A stretch of 64,000 nucleotides of DNA from Pseudonocardia sp. DSM 110487 (GTDB taxonomy: Bacteria; Actinomycetota; Actinomycetes; Mycobacteriales; Pseudonocardiaceae). The notes beneath the pieces were generated by a model. It was not told where the DNA came from. It did not search any database and saw nothing but the letters and a program-made list of their open reading frames with translations. The position numbers were made by a program, and so were the translations under genes. The stretch is taken from assembly GCF_019468565.1 (NCBI RefSeq), contig NZ_CP080521.1, positions 2,728,001-2,792,000 on the forward strand, in the 5' to 3' direction. Shown piece by piece: positions 7,749-14,459 of this stretch; the stretch's first letter is position 1; each line of letters starts with the position of its first letter.

Positions 7749-8291
7749 GTGCGAAAACTGATCGAATACAACCACCTCTCGATCGATGGGAGGTTCTCCG
7801 GCGACGACTTCTGGGCCGGGCAGATGAAGGTCGCCCCCAACGACAACCAGTTCGCCTATCAGCTCCAGCTGCTGTCCTCGGCGGTCGGCCTCGTGCTCGG
7901 CCGGGTGACCTACGAGGGCTTTGCCGGAACCTGGCCGACCATGACCGGTGATCTCGCCGACAAGATCAACTCGCTACCCAAGCACGTCGCCTCGACCACG
8001 CTGACCGAGACCACGTGGAACGCCGAGGTGCTTCCCGGCGATGCGGTCGACGCCGTCGCCCAGCTCAAAGACTCCGGCGACGGCACATTGGTGAAGTACG
8101 GCAATGGCCCGTTCAGCCGGGCTCTGGTCGAGGCGGGTCTGCTCGACGAGTTGCATCTGAGTATCTCCCCATTCGTCGCTGGGTCCGGTGAGTCGATGCT
8201 GTCCGGCATCCGCACTACCGCCATGGAACTGACGGGAGTGACTGAGATCGGCAACGGCGCGGTGGTGCTGACCTATACACCGAGTCGGTAG
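7749..8291 (+). CDS. Dihydrofolate reductase-family protein (RibD C-terminal domain)
   Basis: 180 residues from a GTG start. MRKLIEYNHLSIDGRF and LVLGRVTYEGFAGTWP match the RibD C-terminal/DHFR-like fold. LVKYGNGPFSRALVEAGLLD and ELHLSISPFVAGSGESM match its NADPH-binding second half. Such stand-alone proteins are NAD(P)H-dependent reductases of unknown substrate and are not the essential FolA. Co-orientation with the AraC-type gene 58 bases upstream suggests a small regulator-reductase unit. Confidence 0.87.
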   Translation: MRKLIEYNHLSIDGRFSGDDFWAGQMKVAPNDNQFAYQLQLLSSAVGLVLGRVTYEGFAGTWPTMTGDLADKINSLPKHVASTTLTETTWNAEVLPGDAVDAVAQLKDSGDGTLVKYGNGPFSRALVEAGLLDELHLSISPFVAGSGESMLSGIRTTAMELTGVTEIGNGAVVLTYTPSR

Positions 8292-8380
8292 CCGGGCACC
8301 TCGAAGCTGGCGGCCTCGGCAGGTTCGATCTTCTCGACTTGGATCGATCTATGGCAGACAGGCGGTGACTCCCGCACCGC

Positions 8381-10519
8381 TCAGAACGGTGGCTCCTCCT
8401 CGGTGTCGGGTTTCGGTGGTGGTGGGGCCGGGTTGTTGCCGTCGCGCCACAGGATGCGCAGCTGGTGTGGGTTTCCCGGCTCGGTATCGGGGTCCTGGCG
8501 TTGGTCGGTTCCTTCTGGTGGTGGGTCCGGGTCGGGTAGGTCGGGTCGGATCGGTTCGCCGCGGGTGCGGTAGGTGCGTCCGAGTGGGGAGATCCACACG
8601 AAGTGCCCCGGTCGCGGCTGGGTCAGGGTCCAGCCGCGGTCTTTGTCGGGGTGGTGGCGCCAGCAGCCGGGTCCGATGTTGGCCTGCACGGTGTCGCCGC
8701 CGTGGGCGTGGTCGATGGTGTGGTCGAGTTGGGAGCGCCGTGCCGGGCGGTCGCAGCCGGGTCCGACGCAGCTGCGGTCGCGGATCCGGACGTGGTCGGC
8801 CAGGGCGCCGCGGGCGAACCGGGCCCGTGGATCCTTGCCGAGTTCGCGCCACGTGCGGTGGCGGTCGGCCCACTGGTCGGCGATCTCGGCGATCAGCCCG
8901 GTCCAGTCCCCGGTCAGGTCGGGGTCGGCGGCAAACCGGCGCAGCTCGGCCAGGGTCAGGTGCAGCTCGACCACCCCGCCGCGTACCCGGTCCGGCGGTC
9001 CCGCGCCGGGTGGGTGGCCGGGTCGTGGTCGGCGCCGCAGCGGCCCGGCCAGTAGCAGGTAGCCGTGGGTGTCGAGGATGGCGAAGTGCCACCGCGCGCC
9101 TCGGCGTTGCCGGGCGGCCACGGTGCGGGCGGTCTCGGCGTCGACCGGGCCCAGGCCGGGGATCTCGGCGGGGCGCTGGTCGCAGCCCAGCATTGTGGCC
9201 AGTCCGACCCGCAGTTCAATTCCTTGGCGGATGCCGATCCGCTCGCCGCGCCAGCGGTCCTCACCGGTGCGGGGCGGCATCGCCGCGGTCCCTGTCGCGC
9301 CGGTCCCTGTCGGGCTGGCCGACTCGTCGCCGGTGGACCTTTCGCCGGTCGGGCTTTCGCCGGTCGGGCTCTCATCAGCCCGGTTCCGACCGCCCGGCTC
9401 TGCGTGGCCTGGCTCTGCGTGGCCTGGCTCTGCGTGGCCTGGCTCTGCGTGGCCTGGCTCTGCGTGGCCTGGCTCTGCGTGGCCTGGCTCTGCGTGGCCT
9501 GGCTCTGCGTGGCCTGGCTCTGCGTGGCCTGGCTCTGCGTGGCCTGGCTCTGCACCCGTCGACGCTGCGCCGCTCGACGCTGCGCCGGTTGGCTCCCACC
9601 CCGCGCCGGCCTCGGCGTCGGCAGCCTCGCTGCCGCGTTCCGAGTCGCTGGTGTCCCCGATGCCGGGATCGGTGTCGTCGCGGTCGTCGGGCCGGCGGCT
9701 GGTGAGCAGCCGGTCGAGGATCTGCGCCTCGGTGAGCCCGTGGAACGCCCCGTCCAGCATGCCCAGGTATAGGTCGGCGGTGATCTGGCCGAGCCGCCCG
9801 GGGTGTCCGGCCCGCTTCGCCGCCTCCGCCAACCGATCCAGGCGGGCGGCCGCGGCGGCCGCCTCGTCCGGCGGGAGGCCGTCCCCGGACAGGGTGGCGG
9901 TGCCGTCCCGGTTCAGGAACAGCACCACCCCGCGTTCGCGGAGCCCGCGCCGGTAGCGGCGGCGGTGGTAGTCGGGGTCGATGGCCTGGATCGCGGCCAA
10001 CAGGCGTCGGGACAGCTGGCGGGCGGTCCACCGGGAGGCCAGCGGCACGAACCGTTCGCACAGCCGCCGGATCTGGGCCGGGGTGAGTTCCCTCCGGGCC
10101 GGGTCCAGGTGATCGCAGAAGATCTGCGCTTTGCCCCGGTCGATCAGGCCCTGTTCCAGGGCGGTGAACACCAGCGGCAGCCCGCGCAGTGTCAGGGCGA
10201 AGGCCAGTTCGCGGTCGGCGGTGGTGGGGGTCCAGGTCAGCGCGGCGGCGATCTCGTGGGAGGCCCACTCAAAGTCCTCGTCGGTCCGGGAGACCGCCGC
10301 GTCGGGCAGTCCGGTGACCGGGGTGGCGCGGGCGATCTCGGCCATGCCGGCGAACAGGCACGCCTGGTCGTGGGCCAGCTGCCGGGATCGGGCCTGCAGG
10401 ACCTCGACCAGCCGCGCGTTCGGCACCTGATTCCACGGCAGGTCGGCGAGCAGGGTGGCCAGCCGGGGACCGGGCGGTAGGTCCACCGCCTGGTCGATCA
10501 GCTCCGCCACTCCCGGCAT
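8381..10519 (-). CDS. DUF222 / HNH endonuclease domain protein (13E12-like) with EPGHA repeats
   Basis: 712 residues from ATG 10519; an in-frame TTG lies further upstream at 10597. The N-terminal part (AELIDQAVDLPPGP onwards, about residues 1-250) is a DUF222-like region. The C-terminus has an HNH nuclease motif (CVGPGCDRPARRSQLDHTID, then HAHGGDT and CWRHH). Between them lies a low-complexity linker containing ten exact GHAEP repeats. Proteins of this type are common in multiple copies in mycobacteria and relatives (the REP13E12 group); some lie within repeated elements and their biological role is not settled. No neighbouring integrase or transposase is seen. Confidence 0.88.
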   Translation of the reverse strand: MPGVAELIDQAVDLPPGPRLATLLADLPWNQVPNARLVEVLQARSRQLAHDQACLFAGMAEIARATPVTGLPDAAVSRTDEDFEWASHEIAAALTWTPTTADRELAFALTLRGLPLVFTALEQGLIDRGKAQIFCDHLDPARRELTPAQIRRLCERFVPLASRWTARQLSRRLLAAIQAIDPDYHRRRYRRGLRERGVVLFLNRDGTATLSGDGLPPDEAAAAAARLDRLAEAAKRAGHPGRLGQITADLYLGMLDGAFHGLTEAQILDRLLTSRRPDDRDDTDPGIGDTSDSERGSEAADAEAGAGWEPTGAASSGAASTGAEPGHAEPGHAEPGHAEPGHAEPGHAEPGHAEPGHAEPGHAEPGHAEPGHAEPGGRNRADESPTGESPTGERSTGDESASPTGTGATGTAAMPPRTGEDRWRGERIGIRQGIELRVGLATMLGCDQRPAEIPGLGPVDAETARTVAARQRRGARWHFAILDTHGYLLLAGPLRRRPRPGHPPGAGPPDRVRGGVVELHLTLAELRRFAADPDLTGDWTGLIAEIADQWADRHRTWRELGKDPRARFARGALADHVRIRDRSCVGPGCDRPARRSQLDHTIDHAHGGDTVQANIGPGCWRHHPDKDRGWTLTQPRPGHFVWISPLGRTYRTRGEPIRPDLPDPDPPPEGTDQRQDPDTEPGNPHQLRILWRDGNNPAPPPPKPDTEEEPPF
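9396..9545 (-). repeat. Ten 15-bp tandem repeats inside the HNH gene
   Basis: Ten identical 15-bp units (GGCTCTGCGTGGCCT on the plus strand) fill exactly 150 bp and encode (GHAEP)10 on the minus strand. Because 15 is divisible by 3, copy-number changes would lengthen or shorten the linker without breaking the frame. Perfect identity between units suggests recent expansion. Confidence 0.95.
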
Positions 10520-10691
10520 GATTCGAACATACGATCGACCCCCGACCGTTTCGGCTCGCCTGCACGCGCTCCCAGCGAGATCACCGGAATGGCCCAACCG
10601 TTGGCTCGGCTTACGTCGATATCAAGGAGGCGCCGCGAGACTGCGGCAGCGCGCGCCATAACCCCCGACTCGGACACGGACCCCCAATCAC

Positions 10692-11930
10692 ATGAGCCCA
10701 ACTCTCACGATGAAGAACCGCCGAACGATCGCGATCGTGGGGATGGCGGTCGCTGCGATCGTCATCCTCCTGCTCTTCGTGATCTTCTCGAACAGGGGTG
10801 GATCGGTCCCGGACCTGTCTCCGGAGCCGGAGCCGGGAGCTCAGCAGCTCTACGTGAGCCCGACCGGCGCCGACGGGAATGACGGCTCGCAGGGCGCGCC
10901 GCTGCGCACCATCCAGGCTGCCCTGGACGAGGTGGAGGCGGGCGGGGTGATCAACCTCGCGCCGGGAGAGTACCGCGAGCAGCTCACGACCCAGCGCGAC
11001 GGCGAACCCGGCGCGCCAATCACGATCAGGGGCCCGGAGAACGGGAAGGACCCGTCGGGGCGCAACCAGGCCGTGCTGTACGGCACGGGTCGCATCGTCA
11101 ACATCGATCACAGCCACTACACGCTCGAAGGGTTCACGATCGACGGGCAGGAGCGGCTGACCGCCCAGCAGCTGCCCGCCGACCTCGGCGCGGTCGACGC
11201 GTTCAAGAACGGCGCGCAGCCGCAGATCGAGGACAGCAAGCTGATCTACGTCGGCTCGGCCGACACGGCCAGGGACGTCACCGGCATCACGATCCGCAAT
11301 ATGTTCCTCACCGAGGCCGGCACGGAATGCGTGCGCATGCGCAACAATGCGAACGGCAACACGATCGCGGACTCGGTGATCCAGTACTGCGGCCTGCGCG
11401 CCGGGAGCACCGGCGGCGACGACGATGACGACGACCGGTTCCCGTACCACAACGGCGAGGGCGTCTACATCGGAACGAGCCCGAACTCGGACAACCAGCC
11501 GATGGCCGACAACGACACCAGCTCGAACAACACGGTGACCGGCAACGTCATCCGGACCTTCGGCTCGGAATGCCTCGACGTCAAGGAGAACGCGCACGAC
11601 AACGTGTTCGAGAACAACGAGTGCTCCGGCAACACCGAACCCCGCGAGTTCAACGGCAGCAACGTCGAGCTGCGCGGCCACGGCAACATCGTCCGCGGCA
11701 ACGTGATCGCCGACAGCGCCGGCTGGAACATCAAGATCCAGGCCGACGACGAGGACGACTACGACAACGGCGGGAACGTCCTCGAGAACAACACGCTCTC
11801 CGGGGCGGCGGCGGAGCCGGTGCGCATCGGCTCGGACGCCCAACAGGGGGCGTTCTGCGGGAACCGGGTCACGGCGCCCGTGCCGGTCGACGGCCCGTCG
11901 CCCGGGGACATCGCCGCGCCGTGCCCCTGA
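10692..11930 (+). CDS. Membrane-anchored right-handed beta-helix protein
   Basis: 412 residues. One hydrophobic segment lies near the N-terminus (about residues 12-35, IAIVGMAVAAIVILLLFVIF), followed by a Pro/Glu spacer. The motif LYVSPTGADGNDGSQGAPLRTIQAAL is split here as LYVSPTGADG and LRTIQAALDEV, and is the DUF1565-type entry to a parallel beta-helix. Many Asn-rich turns follow (NNTVTGNVI, NNECSGN, GNIVRGNVIAD, ENNTLSGAA). This fold is shared by polysaccharide lyases and surface glycan-binding proteins; an extracellular, N-terminally anchored glycan-active role is plausible. No catalytic set is recognised. No clear SD precedes ATG 10692 or the alternative ATG 10710. Confidence 0.78.
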   Translation: MSPTLTMKNRRTIAIVGMAVAAIVILLLFVIFSNRGGSVPDLSPEPEPGAQQLYVSPTGADGNDGSQGAPLRTIQAALDEVEAGGVINLAPGEYREQLTTQRDGEPGAPITIRGPENGKDPSGRNQAVLYGTGRIVNIDHSHYTLEGFTIDGQERLTAQQLPADLGAVDAFKNGAQPQIEDSKLIYVGSADTARDVTGITIRNMFLTEAGTECVRMRNNANGNTIADSVIQYCGLRAGSTGGDDDDDDRFPYHNGEGVYIGTSPNSDNQPMADNDTSSNNTVTGNVIRTFGSECLDVKENAHDNVFENNECSGNTEPREFNGSNVELRGHGNIVRGNVIADSAGWNIKIQADDEDDYDNGGNVLENNTLSGAAAEPVRIGSDAQQGAFCGNRVTAPVPVDGPSPGDIAAPCP

Positions 11931-12021
11931 GGCCACCCACCGGCTGATTCGTCGGGCTTGTGCTCGCTCCATACGGCCGGCCACGCACCCCAACCGATGA
12001 TCACTGGTCGCTGCCAGAGCT

Positions 12022-12087
12022 CGTGATCAGCGGAAGTGGTGCCAGAGCGTCAAATCTGTCGCTCCGACACCACTTCAGGCGATCACG
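12022..12087. repeat. Dispersed palindrome, copy A
   Basis: A 66-bp imperfect palindrome: outer arms CGTGATC/GATCACG, inner arms GAAGTGGTG/CACCACTTC, then AGCG/CGCT around a loop with AAATCTGT. It lies between the convergent beta-helix gene and fdhD and covers the fdhD stop codon, so it could serve as a two-way terminator. Two relatives with the same outline (GATCA, AGTGGT, a CGACAG-type loop, ACCACT) lie at 57471-57535 and 57541-57605. Confidence 0.75.
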
Positions 12088-12931
12088 ATCCGTGGGTCCC
12101 GGCGTGGACGTGGGCGACCCGCTCGCTGTGGCTGTAGACGTTCATCCGCCCGTCGCGGACGAACCCGGCCAGCGTCAGGCCGCACTCGACGGCCAGCTCG
12201 ACCGCGAGCGAGGACGGGGCGGAGACGGCGGCGAGCACGGGCACCCCGGCCATCACGGCCTTCTGCGCCAGCTCGAACGACGCGCGCCCGGACACGACGA
12301 GTACGGATCCGATGGCCGGCACCCGGCCCTGCATGAGTGCCCAGCCCATGACCTTGTCGACGGCGTTGTGCCGCCCGACGTCCTCGCGCACCACGAGCGG
12401 CTCGCCGGTTGCCGTGAACAGACCGGCGGCGTGCAGGCCGCCGGTGCTGTCGAACACGCGCTGCCGGTCGCGGAGGATGTCGGGGAGGGCCGTCAGCACC
12501 TCGGGTGCCACGCGCATCGGATCGTCCGCGGGGGAGTACCGGGAGCGCAGCCGCACCGCGTCCAGCGACGCCTTGCCGCACACGCCGCACGATGACGTCG
12601 TGTAGAAGTTCCGCTCCACGCCCGGCGCGGGGGCGGGCACGCCCTCGCTGAGCCGGATGTCGAGCACGTTGTAGGTGTTGCGGCCGTCCTCGTCGCGGGA
12701 TCCGCAGTAGCGGGCGTCGCGGACGTCCTCGACGGCGCCGATGACACCCTCGGTGAGCAGGAAGCCGTGCGCCAGCTCGACGTCGTGACCCGGCGTCCGC
12801 ATCGTCACGGCGAGCGCGCGGCCGTCGACGCGCAGTTCGAGCGGCTCCTCGACGGCGAGGGCGTCCGGCCGGCGGCTCGCGCCATCGGGGGTGAGTCGCA
12901 GGACGGGGCGGCGGGCGATCAGACGGCCCAT
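12083..12931 (-). CDS. fdhD: Formate dehydrogenase sulfurtransferase / accessory FdhD
   Basis: 282 residues from ATG 12931. The CxxC of FdhD is present (TTSSCGVCGKAS), as are EEPLELRVDG, HDVELAHGFLLTEG, DVGRHNAVDKV and VSGRASFELAQKA. FdhD moves sulfur from a cysteine desulfurase to the bis-MGD cofactor of formate dehydrogenase, without which the enzyme is inactive. It is the last gene of the formate dehydrogenase operon and overlaps moeA by 13 bases. A longer open frame upstream is a shadow of moeA. Confidence 0.95.
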   Translation of the reverse strand: MGRLIARRPVLRLTPDGASRRPDALAVEEPLELRVDGRALAVTMRTPGHDVELAHGFLLTEGVIGAVEDVRDARYCGSRDEDGRNTYNVLDIRLSEGVPAPAPGVERNFYTTSSCGVCGKASLDAVRLRSRYSPADDPMRVAPEVLTALPDILRDRQRVFDSTGGLHAAGLFTATGEPLVVREDVGRHNAVDKVMGWALMQGRVPAIGSVLVVSGRASFELAQKAVMAGVPVLAAVSAPSSLAVELAVECGLTLAGFVRDGRMNVYSHSERVAHVHAGTHGS

Positions 12932-14238
12932 GGACGTGCTCCCGGGTCGAGGGGGAGGAGGCGGGCCGCGATCGCGTCCGCCGGGCCGGGGTCGACCACC
13001 GCGAAGGCGTCGGCGGCAGCCGCGCCCCGCAGCATCGCCGATCCCGCGTGGCCCACCGGCACGGCCCCGGACGGGTCGACGGCCACCGGGACGAGCCGGG
13101 TGTGCAGGGGATGCCGGGCGATCCCGCCAGGGATCGGCACCGCCATCAGCCCCGGGAGCGGTTCCCCGCGCAGCCCCGCCAGTGCGGGGACGGCGACGGT
13201 CAGGAACGCGGCGAGGGCTGCGAGCGGGTTGCCCGGCAGGCCCACCACGAGGGTGTCGCCGAGTCGAGCCAACGCCTGTGGATGTCCGGGGCGGCAGCGG
13301 ACGCCGTCGACGAGGAGTTCGGCGCCGAGCTCGGTGAGCGTCGCACGCAGATGGTCGGCCGGGCCAGCCGCGGAGGATCCCGAGACGAGCACCATGTCCG
13401 CAGGCTCGCCCGCACCCACTGGAACCCCAGGCGCCCCGAGAGCCGGGCCGACATCGCCGTGGACCGGCATCCCGGCCGCCGCACCCAGCGCGGCGCGCAG
13501 GAGGCCGCGGTCGTCGGGGACGGCAAGCGGCTCCGCGGGCCGAGCACCCGCGCGCGCGAGGAGTCCGGGGAGCATTGGCCCGATCGCGTCCCGGACCTGG
13601 CCCGGCCCGGGACGTCCGCCGCTGACCAGCTCGTTCCCGGTGACGAGCGCGACGACGCGCGGCAGCGGCCGCACGAGCAGGCTGTCGTAGCCCAGTGCGG
13701 CGGCGAGCCCGAGCGCGGCCGGAGTGACAAGGGAGCCCGCTGGCAGCACCTGCTCGCCTGCCGCGCACTCCTCGGCGACGGGGCGGATGTGGCGCCCCGG
13801 CGGCGCCGCGCCGCTCAGCAGATCCCCGTCCCGGACCGCGTCCTCGTCGGCCAGAACGGCCGTCGTGCGCGCCGGCAGGGGCGCGCCGGTGACGACGGCG
13901 CACGCCTCGCCCTCGGCCAGGCTGCCCAGCCACGTCGTTTCAGCAAAGCCACTTTCGGGCAACGTGCTTGCGTGAAAGTGGCTTTGCCGCAATTCGGGGG
14001 TGAGCACCCGCCATGGCGGCGCACCGCACACGGCGTAGCCGTCCATCGCCGAGCGGGGCACCGGTGGGTGGTCGGCCACCGCGACCAGCGGCGCCGCGAG
14101 CACCGTGCCGTCCGCGTCGGCGAGGGCGACCTCGCGGGGCGGAAGCGGCGTTGCGGCCGCGTGTGCGACCTCCCGCGCCGCGTCCCACGCGAGCGTTCCG
14201 GTCCTGGCCGCCGCGTGCCGCACGTCCGCACTGGTCAT
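12919..14238 (-). CDS. moeA: Molybdopterin molybdenumtransferase MoeA
   Basis: 439 residues, starting MTSADVRHAAARTG at an ATGA overlap with the delta-subunit stop. Family blocks are RSAMDGYAV, VTGAPLP, VVALVTGNELV and VVGLPGNPLAAL. MoeA inserts molybdate into adenylylated molybdopterin. Placement inside the formate dehydrogenase operon suggests a dedicated paralog supplying this enzyme. Between PPWRVLTPELRQ and EGEACAVVTGAPLP it contains about 15 residues (SHFHASTLPESGFAETTW region) encoded by a perfect palindrome, which looks like an in-frame insertion in domain I/II. Confidence 0.93.
   Translation of the reverse strand: MTSADVRHAAARTGTLAWDAAREVAHAAATPLPPREVALADADGTVLAAPLVAVADHPPVPRSAMDGYAVCGAPPWRVLTPELRQSHFHASTLPESGFAETTWLGSLAEGEACAVVTGAPLPARTTAVLADEDAVRDGDLLSGAAPPGRHIRPVAEECAAGEQVLPAGSLVTPAALGLAAALGYDSLLVRPLPRVVALVTGNELVSGGRPGPGQVRDAIGPMLPGLLARAGARPAEPLAVPDDRGLLRAALGAAAGMPVHGDVGPALGAPGVPVGAGEPADMVLVSGSSAAGPADHLRATLTELGAELLVDGVRCRPGHPQALARLGDTLVVGLPGNPLAALAAFLTVAVPALAGLRGEPLPGLMAVPIPGGIARHPLHTRLVPVAVDPSGAVPVGHAGSAMLRGAAAADAFAVVDPGPADAIAARLLPLDPGARPWAV
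13943..13987. repeat. Palindromic insertion inside moeA
   Basis: Perfect 14-bp inverted repeats, GCAAAGCCACTTTC (13943-13956) and GAAAGTGGCTTTGC (13974-13987), flank a 17-bp loop. The AT-richer composition differs from the rest of moeA. The element is 45 bp, divisible by 3, so the reading frame is kept. It resembles REP/BIME-like or small palindromic intragenic elements. Confidence 0.8.
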
Positions 14239-14459
14239 CGGACACCGGCCGGGCGGAGCAGCTCCGCCGCCTGCAGGGCGATCGGGTCGAGCCCCGCGCC
14301 ACCCGCGGCGAGGTGCTCGAGGAGCGCGGTCCGCATCCGCGGGTCCCAGAACGTCCGCACATGGGCGGCAACGGCGTGGGCGGCCTCGTCGAGCGGCCGG
14401 TGTGCGAACTGCACCGCGATGTCGTTGGCCAGCCGCACGTAGGTAGGCGTGCCGTCCAT
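14235..14459 (-). CDS. fdsD: Formate dehydrogenase delta subunit
   Basis: 74 residues. Family features are YVRLANDIAVQF near the N-terminus and VRTFWDPRMRTALLEHL in the middle, both diagnostic of the small FdsD subunit of NAD-dependent Mo formate dehydrogenases. FdsD is thought to assist cofactor insertion or assembly. The ATG at 14459 overlaps the alpha-subunit stop (TGATG), and its own stop overlaps moeA in an ATGA. A GTG one codon earlier (14462) is an alternative start. Confidence 0.92.
   Translation of the reverse strand: MDGTPTYVRLANDIAVQFAHRPLDEAAHAVAAHVRTFWDPRMRTALLEHLAAGGAGLDPIALQAAELLRPAGVR

Noticed and set aside
9396..9545. Repeat array considered as CRISPR
   Set aside because: Units are 15 bp with no spacers, lie inside a coding gene in frame, and no cas gene is present.
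8365..9956. Long plus-strand ORFs opposite the HNH gene
   Set aside because: They are shadows in a GC-rich antisense frame; the minus strand has DUF222 and HNH motifs.
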